Below are positions 11,750 to 21,141 of a DNA stretch of 39,653 bases, in pieces. The DNA comes from Knufia peltigerae. Lineage: Eukaryota > Ascomycota > Eurotiomycetes > Chaetothyriales > Trichomeriaceae. Made by a program: the position numbers and the translations under genes. Below the pieces are notes generated by a model that worked only from the letters and a program-made list of their open reading frames with translations, did not search any database and had not been told where the DNA came from. How positions within the stretch are numbered: the stretch's first letter is position 1; every line of letters starts with the position of its first letter. The DNA lies in the NCBI GenBank assembly GCA_030247855.1, contig JAPDRN010000206.1, positions 1 to 39,653 on the forward strand, read 5' to 3'.

Positions 11750-13030
11750 ATGGAGCAACAGACGAAGCACGTCATTATCGTGGGAGGCTCCCTCGGAGGC
11801 CTGTTTGCTGGTGTCGCCCTAAAGCAGGAAGGCTTTGACACGACCATCCTCGAGCGAAATCCGACGAACCTACTCGAGAACCAAGGCGCAGGCATTGTCG
11901 CTGGCGGGGATACCCTGGCCTTCTTCGAACGCTATGACCGGTGCAAACGTGCTGTGGCGGTCGCCTCGCAAAAGAGGATGTATCTGGACAAGTCAGGAGA
12001 TGTCGTTCATGAAGAGGTGATGAAGCAGACGATGACAAGCTGGGACCTGTGCTATTACATGCTCCGTGCAAACTACGACCATCAACAGAGCGACTACTGT
12101 AAAGCCCCGGGCCCACAACCTGGCGACGGCAAGATTGACTATAGATACGGATGTACCGTGGCCGGTTTTGCTTATGAGGGTGATAAAGTGAGAGTGTCAT
12201 ATGACAAGGCCGGCGGCGGCAAAGAGAGCGTGGTAGGTGATATGCTTGTGGGTGCTGATGGGCCAAGTTCGACGATACGAAAGATCTTGTACCCTGATAT
12301 TGAACGTAAATATGCTGGGTATTGTGTCATTCGAGGAACGGTCCCAGAGGAAGCGGCGTCCGAAGAAGCCAAGGCAGCATTTGTGGAAAGATTTACCTTC
12401 TTTCATTCTCCAGGCATCCAGAATCTCACCTATACAATACCGGGGACAAATGGAGCCATGGAGGAGGGCAAACGGCTGCTCAACTTTGTGTGGTACACAA
12501 ACTTCCCGGAAGGAGAGCAGGAATTGGAAGAAGTCATGACCGACAAAGACGGCAAACGTCGCAGACTCACCATCCCACCAGGACAGATGCGCGACGAGGC
12601 TTGGGAGATGGTCAAGAAAAGGGGTCGTGATCGACTGCCTCCTCAGATGTCCGAAATGGTAGAGAAGACGCGCAATCCATTCGTCCAATGCATCACGGAT
12701 GTCATTACGCCAAAGAACTCCTTCGACCATGGCAAGGTGGTGCTTATTGGGGATGCCCTCGCCGGGTTCAGACCCCATACTGTTGCGTCGACGAGCCAGG
12801 CTGCGTTTGATGTACTAATGCTGATACATTATCTGAAGACGGGGAATCATGCCGAGTTTGTTCGGCGAACAATGGAATATGCCCGTCTCATCCAACACAG
12901 AGGTGTGTACATCGGCAATCGAAGTCAATTCGAGTCTTTGCAACTCAAAGACTACATCGAGGACCGAAATATGATGTCGATCGTAAGGGAGGATCTGGAG
13001 TTTCCCGAATGGACGCAAGTTCGAGTATGA
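11750..13030 (+). CDS. FAD-dependent monooxygenase, 2,6-dihydroxypyridine 3-monooxygenase-like
   Basis: 426 residues in one exon, a class A flavoprotein hydroxylase using FAD, NAD(P)H and O2. Visible motifs: the Rossmann dinucleotide site VGGSLGGLFAG (11-21) followed by the acidic ILER (Glu35); the DG motif LVGADGPSSTIRK (167-178); and the GD motif VLIGDALAGFRPHT (331-344). The GGSLGGLFAG start and the GDAxxxxRPHT pattern are typical of the branch containing bacterial 2,6-dihydroxypyridine 3-monooxygenase, which hydroxylates N-heteroaromatic or phenolic substrates. Length matches the family, and the protein opens just before the FAD motif, so it is probably complete. No other catabolic or biosynthetic genes adjoin it, so the substrate cannot be told. 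It marks the left edge of the accessory block. Confidence 0.85.
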   Translation: MEQQTKHVIIVGGSLGGLFAGVALKQEGFDTTILERNPTNLLENQGAGIVAGGDTLAFFERYDRCKRAVAVASQKRMYLDKSGDVVHEEVMKQTMTSWDLCYYMLRANYDHQQSDYCKAPGPQPGDGKIDYRYGCTVAGFAYEGDKVRVSYDKAGGGKESVVGDMLVGADGPSSTIRKILYPDIERKYAGYCVIRGTVPEEAASEEAKAAFVERFTFFHSPGIQNLTYTIPGTNGAMEEGKRLLNFVWYTNFPEGEQELEEVMTDKDGKRRRLTIPPGQMRDEAWEMVKKRGRDRLPPQMSEMVEKTRNPFVQCITDVITPKNSFDHGKVVLIGDALAGFRPHTVASTSQAAFDVLMLIHYLKTGNHAEFVRRTMEYARLIQHRGVYIGNRSQFESLQLKDYIEDRNMMSIVREDLEFPEWTQVRV

Positions 13031-13504
13031 TACACAAAGATATCTTGATTTTTCCATGCCACAAACACTCAGTTCTAGATACATAAGGTACATGTAGGTA
13101 TATATAAAGCTGTTGAGATACTCCGTAAGGGTATGAGTCCGCTGTACTCCGTATGTCATTCCGGCAAGGCTACGAGGCTACAAAATATTGTGCTTTGCAA
13201 AGTTCCTTAAAACGGCCTTGCTCCGCAAAACTGCAACCATCTAGACCCGCCGAATGTGTCCACTTGAGATCTTGCAATGACGGCCCTTTCATTCCATGAG
13301 AACTCTGTATGAGGCTGCGCTACATCAGCCCATGTTGAAGTACGATCAGAAGATGTTTGCTCTTGGCCCATGAACAATTGTTGAATGCTTATGACTGGTT
13401 GCCTGACAACTTCCAGTCAAGTACTGGATTCCTTTCTACTTTGATTCGCGAGGCACCCAGGGGAGATCTCAGTCCAAATCAAACTTCTCGGCAATTTCAT
13501 CATC
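13031..13504. other. Intergenic stretch upstream of the HET gene
   Basis: 473 bases. Two copies of TACTCCGTA lie 26 bp apart at 13119 and 13145, in the 3' flank of the monooxygenase gene. The rest holds the presumed HET promoter, without a recognised site. Confidence 0.5.
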
Positions 13505-15883
13505 ATGTTGTGTCGCAACTGCTCAAATGTTCGTTTCGAATGGTTCGAAGAGGTCGCCGATGCCCGTGCTTATGCGGAAAATCCTGACAATGTCGTCTTT
13601 GAGGAATGCAGGAAGTACCGCATTTCCTCTGTCGAGCAAAAGTTCTACATACATCACGCCGACTTCCAACATCTGGCCCGCTCTAAAGATGCTGGTTGCT
13701 ACCTCTGTGCTGCTCTCTGGTTCGCCTTCGACGAGCCATCGAGCGATGATGAGCGGGCCGCGATTGATCCTGTTTCCGCAGGAGAAAAATCGTCGCTTTC
13801 ACTGGCCCTGCTTGCCCGAGCTGACGGTTCCGAATCTTCCAGCATTTCCAAAACGTGTCCTGTCGTATGGAGGGTCTTTGCGAGTCGCCGCGCTGACTTC
13901 GCCTCCCGCATGTGGTTCGATTTGGAAGACTATTTCTACGTCTTCTGTGGTAATTTCTGCAGAATGTTGCGTAGAGTTGAGCTTCCTGAAGGTATCGTGC
14001 GGTGCGTATTGGCTTTTGAAGAACGCTGTGCTAACGATCAAGGTGCGTTCGCGCGGATGACTTACCGTATGTACGAGCTCTGGGAGTCTAAGCAGCTCCT
14101 TGAGGTCGACAACTCCACTCAGTCCAGCGCCACCATTGAGCTCGCCAAATTGTGGTACAACAACTGTCTTTCGAACCATTCGGTTTGTGACGCTCTCAAT
14201 CTTTCGACGACTGCAGTTCCCCCGTTACCGAAGCGAGTAATTGACGTAAGGGAAGAAGGTATGGAACCTGTCCTTTATGAGCCGGTGGACGGTGAGACTG
14301 GTGAATACATCTGTCTCAGCCATTGCTGGGGGGCAACGAAACCTCTGGACGTGGTTAGATACACTGGATCAAAGAATGACCGAGTGACAAATAATCCTAT
14401 CGCCTATCAACTTCCACAGTTGGCAACGTGGCCAAGAACCTTTAGGGATGCTGTCGATATTGCTCGAAAATTTAACGTCCGATATCTCTGGATCGACAAC
14501 ACCTGCATCATCCAGAGGGACAAAGACGACTGGGCGATGGAATCGCAACGAATGGCGCAATATTTCGGCAACGCTACTTTCACGCTCGCAGCGGCTTGGG
14601 CACCGAATGATGATGTTGGAATATACCACCCACGGAACCCTCTGTTGACGTATCCGTTATGCCTCTTTGAGCCGTCTGATGTCCCGCCCTACAAAGGTTA
14701 CTATGTTAGTCTAATGGGACTGGATGCCATAGACAAATACGAGGTGATCAAGGCCCCTCTGGCTATGCGTGCTTGGGTTTTGCAAGAAGAGCAGTTATCG
14801 AGACGTATACTCAAATATGGTGCCAGGGGAATCTATTGGCTTTGCTTCTGTTGCTCCGCGACTCCCGATAATATCATGGGCTCAGAAAGGACGCCATATC
14901 GACATGAAAACTTTGGCAATAATCGACAGCTGAGGATGCATATCCACCCTAGTCGATCGAGCACTTCAGCCGACGCGGGGCGCAACCCATATTTAGATCT
15001 CTGGTATGCCCAGGTTCAGGAATTCACGTCTCGAAATATGAAGACGAAGAGCGACGTTCTCCCAGCCCTTTCTAGCCTCGCACAAGCTTTTGCGGGCTAC
15101 ATGAAACCGAACGATCAGTACGCAGCCGGATTGTGGCAAAGTGACCTCGCGCTGGGACTCTTGTGGTCTGCAGAGGTTTCGGGCACAAGAAGGACGACGA
15201 TCCCAGCAGGTGCAGTCAACTTCGATCCTGAGGGCTTTTCTGGGCCGTCATGGTCGTGGATATTTCAGTGCCACAAGCGAATCCGGCTTTATTTCCGTGG
15301 GGAAATTCTGCCTGGAGGCCGGTGCGATTACCGGGAAAATACATCTCTTGTCGGAACCAAGATTACACGGGTAGAAATCGAGCATCAGCGCTTGAGCGCT
15401 CCCTACGGAGAAGTCAAGAGTGGAAAGCTGTTCGTCAGGGCGAAGCTCTTCTCCTTGCTCATTTGCGCCACACCTCACACACTGACGGATGAGGATAAGT
15501 GGAGGCGAAAGATGATCAATGACAGTTCTTCCAAAACGAGCGTTCATCTTCTGTCAATGGACAAGATGCCGTTCCCCCGGCTTGCTCTGAGGTGCGTGGA
15601 GGGCGAACGGGGCAGAGAATTCAAGGGCGAGTGCGATATAGATGACACAGACGGCGACCTCTGCCTCTGGCTCGATCCAGATGCGGAAGTCGAGGCGAAG
15701 TTCCTGCCGCTGATAATGTACAGGGTTGACCCGGATGGGCTGAGAACAGCTGGGTTGGTGCTGGTTCCAAGCGGAAACAAAGAGGATGAGTTTGTCAGGG
15801 TCGGTCGCGCTGAAGTTGACATCCCGAACCGATGTACCTTGCAGCGCTCGACACTCCCTGCAAGGGAGATCACGATAGTCTAA
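13505..15883 (+). CDS. HET-domain (heterokaryon incompatibility) protein
   Basis: 792 residues in one exon. The HET domain starts at about 268 (YICLSHCWG), runs through PRTFRDAVDIARKFNVRYLW and IDNTCIIQ (about 310-337), and reaches RAWVLQEEQLSRRILKY (about 422-438). These are the standard HET landmarks: LSHxWG, LWIDxxCIIQ and W-x-LQEx-LSxR. The N-terminus has a Cys pair (MLCRNC) and HADFQHLARSKDAGCYLC, a CxxC arrangement often seen ahead of HET domains. HET proteins trigger localised cell death when genetically different fungal individuals fuse, and the domain is thought to be the toxic effector part. The C-terminal 350 residues have no domain I recognise beyond the usual HET-protein tail. 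The start ATG is the first in the frame. It runs towards the membrane protein gene on the other strand. Confidence 0.93.
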   Translation: MLCRNCSNVRFEWFEEVADARAYAENPDNVVFEECRKYRISSVEQKFYIHHADFQHLARSKDAGCYLCAALWFAFDEPSSDDERAAIDPVSAGEKSSLSLALLARADGSESSSISKTCPVVWRVFASRRADFASRMWFDLEDYFYVFCGNFCRMLRRVELPEGIVRCVLAFEERCANDQGAFARMTYRMYELWESKQLLEVDNSTQSSATIELAKLWYNNCLSNHSVCDALNLSTTAVPPLPKRVIDVREEGMEPVLYEPVDGETGEYICLSHCWGATKPLDVVRYTGSKNDRVTNNPIAYQLPQLATWPRTFRDAVDIARKFNVRYLWIDNTCIIQRDKDDWAMESQRMAQYFGNATFTLAAAWAPNDDVGIYHPRNPLLTYPLCLFEPSDVPPYKGYYVSLMGLDAIDKYEVIKAPLAMRAWVLQEEQLSRRILKYGARGIYWLCFCCSATPDNIMGSERTPYRHENFGNNRQLRMHIHPSRSSTSADAGRNPYLDLWYAQVQEFTSRNMKTKSDVLPALSSLAQAFAGYMKPNDQYAAGLWQSDLALGLLWSAEVSGTRRTTIPAGAVNFDPEGFSGPSWSWIFQCHKRIRLYFRGEILPGGRCDYRENTSLVGTKITRVEIEHQRLSAPYGEVKSGKLFVRAKLFSLLICATPHTLTDEDKWRRKMINDSSSKTSVHLLSMDKMPFPRLALRCVEGERGREFKGECDIDDTDGDLCLWLDPDAEVEAKFLPLIMYRVDPDGLRTAGLVLVPSGNKEDEFVRVGRAEVDIPNRCTLQRSTLPAREITIV

Positions 15884-16635
15884 CGCGAGACCCCCCGAGC
15901 CTGTGTGTACCGTATCTTAGTCAAGCGTAAAAATTGTACTCTATCTTTTCCTTTTCTCATGAAAATGGAAATAGTATCGCATCAGGACTTGAACACCTAC
16001 AGTACAAAAGTAAACGAGCCTCGCTTGGAGTTTGTGGTTTCGCTATCAGCCTGAAGCCCGGTGAGTACGGAACCGAACTCGATTGATGTACTCCGTACAG
16101 GGACAATAGTGTGTCAAAGCAGCTTACATTAAGGATCAAATCTGAATACCCTATCGTCCGCTTTTCATGCCATGTCACATGTCGCCTAGTTTGAGGGCTT
16201 AAGGTCCCTTATTTTGAGTAACTACAGCACGACGAGACAGTGTAACCCCGTTGGAAAACCAGAAGATAGTCACTGAAGCTGTCACACCAAAGTCATTTAT
16301 GTGTGTCCTCCCCAAGGCCTCGACTAAGCAGCAAAGAGAATCGCGCCCGAAACAGCAAGAACAGACCAAAGTAAACCCATCTTTAACGGAGCATTTGTCT
16401 GAAATAGGGTCGCTGTGAAGTAAATAGAAGCTCACACCCTCTTCTCACTTTTCATATAGCGCCATTGTTCAATATATTTCAGACATCATTGACTACTTAC
16501 TCTTTACGTAGCATCTACCTTTTGGCAACTTTCAGCAACTTTAGATTGCCTTTTAAGTATTTATTCGCCCGGCCCTGAGCGATCTGATTCCAGCTCCAGA
16601 CAGATTTCAACAGCTAAAAGAATAACCCAACAGGT
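15884..16635. other. Convergent intergenic region
   Basis: 750 bases between the 3' ends of the HET gene and the membrane protein gene. It has a TACTCCGTA at 16089. No gene or RNA is apparent. Confidence 0.5.
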
Positions 16636-19143
16636 TCAGCTGTCTCGGCTCTCACAGGACACATATAATCCAATCTTCCCAGACTCTCCAAGCGGTCCGA
16701 GCTTGACTCGCGAACGCAATACCATCTGCCCACCTTGCTCTTCTACGTACTTGTCAAATTCTTCGTCCGACAATGTCACCGCCTGTGCCAGGTATGGCGC
16801 TATTTCTGGAGTATTGGCCTGGGCTATAGCTTGCCATTTCTGACCCAGTCGCGTGTATTTGGTTCCAAGAACGAACCAGGCAAGCACCCCGTACGCGAGG
16901 AACAGATGAACCGTCAAGGCGCACATCACGATCAGCAAACCTCGATGGTGGGTTGGCAGGTTGGTGTACTTAAACACAGACTGTTCCACCCGGGTGGCTT
17001 TGTCGAACTGTGGCAACTGGTCATAGTAAGCCATGCTCACCAGCAACGTGAACAGCGACTGTAGGGCGAACGCCACCGAGCCGCCGTGCGCTATGATGTC
17101 CTGGAACAGCCAGACGTGCAGAGGGTCTGGCTGCAGGTAATCGGCAGAGGTTGCCGAGAAAACAGTCCAATAGTGATCCGACAAATTCAAGCTGTACGGT
17201 GGTGAAGAACTCCAGAGGAAACCAGACCAGTATGGGTCGTTGCCTCCGTCGTTGCTCCCGGATCCGGCCAGATTGGCAAAAGACCGCAGAAAGGGCTCGG
17301 TCGGTGGCTGAACACCCTTCCCGGCGATCCAAGACTGCTTTTTCAGCGTCAGAATACCTCTATCACCAAGATCCCGGCCGGTACTGGGATGGGAACCGCT
17401 CTGGCGTCCGCTCTGGCCGTATTGCCTCCGAAGTTCTTGGAACTCGTATCGTTTGGACCCAGAGTTGAAGGTCGGGGCGGGCTCAGTAACATTACGTTCC
17501 GGTTCCGACGTAATTTCGACAGGTATTTCGGCCGTGTCCAACGCTGAGTAGCAAAGCGTCGCCCCGAACGACAGGTCTGTGGCGAGGGTGAAGAGCTTCC
17601 ATTCCTTGGATGTCTCTCCTGCTGCGACAGATGCTGGCAGGACCTTCTGATAATTGAAAAAGTCCTCCCATAGGAACGAAGGCCCAGAAGTGACATTGAA
17701 AACCAGGTACGCCGTTCCGAAATCCCAACTGTTGTTGAATGTCGTCGAGTCGGCAAGCCAAGATGAGTAATCCTTGAACTCGCTCACGAGGCCTCCTGCA
17801 ATGCCCGTGGACGAACGGCCTGCTTCTGTGAGTTGGCAGAGCACTGTGCGCCATTGATCAGGCATTCCATACGTGGACGTGTTGGCCAGTGGCGCGACGC
17901 AGATGAATGGAACAGGGGCGTTGCGGGTCCAGTCGGTGATGTCGCTCCTGTTCTTGGGCGTGGGAACTAGCGTCATGTTTCCCAGGCGTGGAGTTGGCTG
18001 GCTTGCCTTCACGTAACCACTTAACAACAGGCTGTCTTGTTCGACTTCGACCGAGATATCTTCAAAATCAGGGATTTGGCAGGTGACTCTGGCGTCAAGC
18101 ACAGTCGCCCGGCCCGAATAGCTCCTTATCTTTTGTCTCACAAGGGGATCGGCGATAGGGAGAAATGCACGCAAGGTGAGCCCTGTGTCAGATACGCCGT
18201 TCTTCTGGTAAGGATCTTCCGAATACTCTGCAAAAGCAGGGTAAGAAGGTGCTTTCCAGCCCCAAGCCGTAGAACGGTATAGCAGGTTCGGGAACCCTGC
18301 TTCGTTGCTGATTGTCTGTGGGTAGTAATTGAAACTTATGTTGAAGGTCTCGTCGGTTCTGCTGGTGGGCAATTTCGCGACCGAGATGTCTGCTAGCAAC
18401 ACCGTGTGGGTCGCGGCCGAGAGCATCTGTAGAAGGAGAACAGCCGTCACAGTCATGAGAAAGACCAAGTTGACGCCTTGGGCTGACAGGCTGAGTTTTG
18501 AGATCTTCTTCATGGTGCTCAGACCTTGACCGCCTCCTGCACGACCAATCGATACTGCTGCGATATCAGAGAAGCGGATGTCGGACCACTCAAGTGCCAA
18601 TGCTATCAGCATAGAGCATTCGAAACCTATCATCAGGACTGCGACCTTGTTTGCTACTTCGGCCGTAGATGATACGATGACCTTGAGAGAGTCGTGCTCC
18701 ATGATCCATTGCCAGGCACTATTGTGACCGTTGCCGAACCACAGAAATGTCCACAGGCTCATGACGGCAAGAATAACCACAAGTCCCACCAAGAAGATGG
18801 CGATTGTGAGGAAGCCAAGCTTCTCGTGCATGATCTTTGCCAACTCTCGCCATGACCTTGGAATATCAAACCCATTCGCGGAGTGCAATGCTGCCGGCCC
18901 CGGATGGCCTGTTCGCGACTCTTGAAGAAGGGCAACTGACTCCCTCGGAGGCTGCGTCTGCTGAAACTGAGGCGACGAGAATAGCTCCGTGTCTTGTGGA
19001 ACGGTGTTTCTGTTCATGATGAGAGAGTGAGTTTTCTCACCAGCTACTGGCATAGCATCCGGAGCCGGAACTTCATCTTCAACAGGAATATTGACGATGG
19101 ATGAGGCGCGATTAGGTTCACTCTCGGCCCTCTCAAGAGCCAT
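16636..19143 (-). CDS. Large multi-pass membrane protein of unknown family
   Basis: 835 residues from the ATG at 19143 (MALERAESEP, A at -3). An in-frame ATG at 19227 would add 28 residues. Predicted layout: a cytosolic Ser/Pro/Glu-rich N-terminus of about 105 residues; three membrane segments (about 110-135, 163-185, 222-248); a roughly 430-residue loop outside the cytosol with several N-glycosylation sequons (such as NIS, NLS, NTS, NVT); two more membrane segments near the C-terminus (AHGGSVAFALQSLFTLLVSM and RGLLIVMCALTVHLFLAYGV); and a short cytosolic tail ending VSCESRDS. I do not recognise a named family. Similar three-loop-two layouts occur among uncharacterised fungal plasma-membrane proteins. 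No transport or enzymatic motif is visible. It is divergent from the small cysteine-rich secreted gene, so the two may share a promoter. Confidence 0.8.
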   Translation of the reverse strand: MALERAESEPNRASSIVNIPVEDEVPAPDAMPVAGEKTHSLIMNRNTVPQDTELFSSPQFQQTQPPRESVALLQESRTGHPGPAALHSANGFDIPRSWRELAKIMHEKLGFLTIAIFLVGLVVILAVMSLWTFLWFGNGHNSAWQWIMEHDSLKVIVSSTAEVANKVAVLMIGFECSMLIALALEWSDIRFSDIAAVSIGRAGGGQGLSTMKKISKLSLSAQGVNLVFLMTVTAVLLLQMLSAATHTVLLADISVAKLPTSRTDETFNISFNYYPQTISNEAGFPNLLYRSTAWGWKAPSYPAFAEYSEDPYQKNGVSDTGLTLRAFLPIADPLVRQKIRSYSGRATVLDARVTCQIPDFEDISVEVEQDSLLLSGYVKASQPTPRLGNMTLVPTPKNRSDITDWTRNAPVPFICVAPLANTSTYGMPDQWRTVLCQLTEAGRSSTGIAGGLVSEFKDYSSWLADSTTFNNSWDFGTAYLVFNVTSGPSFLWEDFFNYQKVLPASVAAGETSKEWKLFTLATDLSFGATLCYSALDTAEIPVEITSEPERNVTEPAPTFNSGSKRYEFQELRRQYGQSGRQSGSHPSTGRDLGDRGILTLKKQSWIAGKGVQPPTEPFLRSFANLAGSGSNDGGNDPYWSGFLWSSSPPYSLNLSDHYWTVFSATSADYLQPDPLHVWLFQDIIAHGGSVAFALQSLFTLLVSMAYYDQLPQFDKATRVEQSVFKYTNLPTHHRGLLIVMCALTVHLFLAYGVLAWFVLGTKYTRLGQKWQAIAQANTPEIAPYLAQAVTLSDEEFDKYVEEQGGQMVLRSRVKLGPLGESGKIGLYVSCESRDS

Positions 19144-19493
19144 ATTTCTAGGCTGAGTCCTTGCCTGTGGAAAGCCGATCACATTCGATAGATGCCTTGT
19201 TCCTCGCCAGAAGAGAAACGTATACATGGATGGAGGACTACAGGACGAGCAGGCACGAGTGCACACCACCTTCGGATATGGAAATGGGTGCGCCACCTGC
19301 GGCAAGACAATATTTTGATGCGCACTCCTTAAGCGAGGCAGGGTTCAGTAGCCATGCGGCTTTGCAGCCTCAACTTCAGCTGAAGCAAGGTTCGGGGGTC
19401 CGGCCTTCTCGTTGTTTGTTTAAATGAAACGCCACCACCCTCCTCCTCTACACTGATTCACGATTCAATCTACTTGGTAGGACTTTCGCAGAC
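19144..19493. promoter_or_regulatory. Divergent promoter between membrane protein and cysteine-rich gene
   Basis: 350 bases separate the two start codons. C/T-rich runs precede the ATG at 19494. No specific operator is recognised. Confidence 0.4.
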
Positions 19494-20344
19494 ATGAAGA
19501 CCGCAACCCTACGAGGCCTTATTCTCCTGACCTGGTGAGTACAAATTGTTCAACTTCAAACGGATCGAACGCACATTGACCCAGCCCAGGTGTCTTGGGG
19601 TTCTGAGCTCGAATTGCTCAGGTGATCCCTACATCACATTCTCATGTCCGGCCAGAGGTGGCTTCTACTGCGAAGGATCAGGAAGCCTTGCGAGTGATAT
19701 CATCATCCGCTGTCTGGATGGTTGCCCGGTCTTTGGGAATTGTAACGATGAGTAAGTTGAGAAAGGAAGAGAATCGACGAACCTGCCTCGTGCGTGGCAT
19801 TTTTCTCACATCAGTCCCAGCCTCGCATGCTACCCGCCAGGATCGGGAGTCCATCAGGGCGCTCTGTGCTATCAAGATTCTCCCACCGCAGGTAATGCGC
19901 AGTGCACCGACAACTGCGTGAACGTCACCCGGGTCGATGGCACAGTGACTTACCCCATGGTCAGTATCGCGCCCTGCTTCGTCGTCGGGGCTCCATTGAC
20001 CGAGGCACCACCACCACCAGGGCTGCATTTCCTCCGTGTTGAGCATATACACTCCTGGGATCGCCGAGTGCTCATCTTTGGGCACGAACGCAAGCACACT
20101 GCCGGTGCCCAGTGGGTTCATTCACTCGACCGGGTCGAGTGACTCGGCCACCACGACAAACACGTTCGGTACGACAAGCTTCACCGCGGCGGGCACCAGC
20201 TCGGCCTCGGCCTCGACCGCACCAAACACCCAGACACCCACACCTACCGCCCAGTCGAACGCCGGAACCCAACGTGCCGCCGCGCCGTCAATGGATACTG
20301 GGATTGGGCTGTTTGCCATGATGGCATTTTTATTGGGCATCTGA
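19494..20344 (+). CDS. Small cysteine-rich secreted protein with GPI-type C-terminus, four exons
   Basis: Assembled by splice-site reading: exons 19494-19534, 19590-19751, 19815-19959 and 20021-20344, with introns of 55, 63 and 61 nt (donors GTGAGT, GTAAGT, GTCAGT; acceptors CAG). All phases fit and give 223 residues. The protein opens with a signal peptide (MKTATLRGLILLTWCLGVLS), then an ectodomain of about 115 residues with 12 cysteines (about 23, 33, 41, 55, 59, 65, 73, 86, 98, 102, 118, 133), an even number suggesting six disulfides. A Ser/Thr-rich linker follows, then a hydrophobic C-terminal tail (GIGLFAMMAFLLGI) typical of GPI attachment signals. It is probably a cell-wall or plasma-membrane surface protein, or an effector-like protein. 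The cysteine pattern matches no family I can name. The third donor (GTCAGT) is weaker than the others, but skipping that intron breaks the frame before the Ser/Thr tail. Confidence 0.7.
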
Positions 20345-21141
20345 GGGATCACATCGCTTGTGGCGTTCGATAGTCTTTGCGAGGCAGATGGTGTGCGACC
20401 CGAAGTGGTGAGGCTGTCGACGTATGAAAGACGCGTCACTTACTACATGTTTAATAATGAGGATTGTAGCCTATTGGTTCAGTAGATCAATGAAGAGCCC
20501 AGAACCATCGAGACCTGAGACATCTTTCCCATGAATGGTACATGTACGATATTGTGGCGCCCACTAGGGTTCGACCTGATGCAACTTCCTAGGCTTCAGC
20601 CTGACGGCGCTGTCCGCCCGGCCTCAACAGGCGACCATGGTCGAGGAGGCGTCTTGAGAGGCGAGCTGAAATCCTGCACGAGATTCAACCTTTCTTGAGC
20701 ATTAGAGGATAGTCGAGTTGCTTGAGGCAAAGGAGTATCGGTGCGTTCTTCACATTGGAATCTGAACATGGCCACTCCCTTCGTGCCTGGCTGGATTGGG
20801 GACCTGATTCGGCACACGGAAACTAAAGTCGTCCTCTTGCTTGACCAATTGGAACTAGTGGACATGTATCTGTGCAGGCATTACGGTACGGAATGCGTCA
20901 CTTGATGCTACGATATGGACACTACGTACGTAAGTGTCTCCTTGACTCCTGGATGGTAGACAGGCCTGACTTATAGTGCATGAGGTTGCATGGTAGAAGA
21001 GTTTGCAGTGGTGCGGGAGAAGATAAGACGCAGTGAAACTGGTTAGAAAAATGGCGGTGGGTGGGATTACTCCAGGGTCGGGGGGCCGGTCCGGGAGATC
21101 AGTGGAGGGCCCAGAAACGCTGCACTGACGCACCCCCCGTC
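20345..21141. other. Intergenic stretch, nothing recognised
   Basis: About 800 bases between the 3' ends of two convergent genes. A tRNA-like GGTTCGA at about 20568 lacks pairing arms. No reading frame is convincing. Confidence 0.5.

Noticed and set aside
20540..20600. tRNA-like GGTTCGA sequence
   Set aside because: No pairing T-stem, anticodon arm or A-box found around it.
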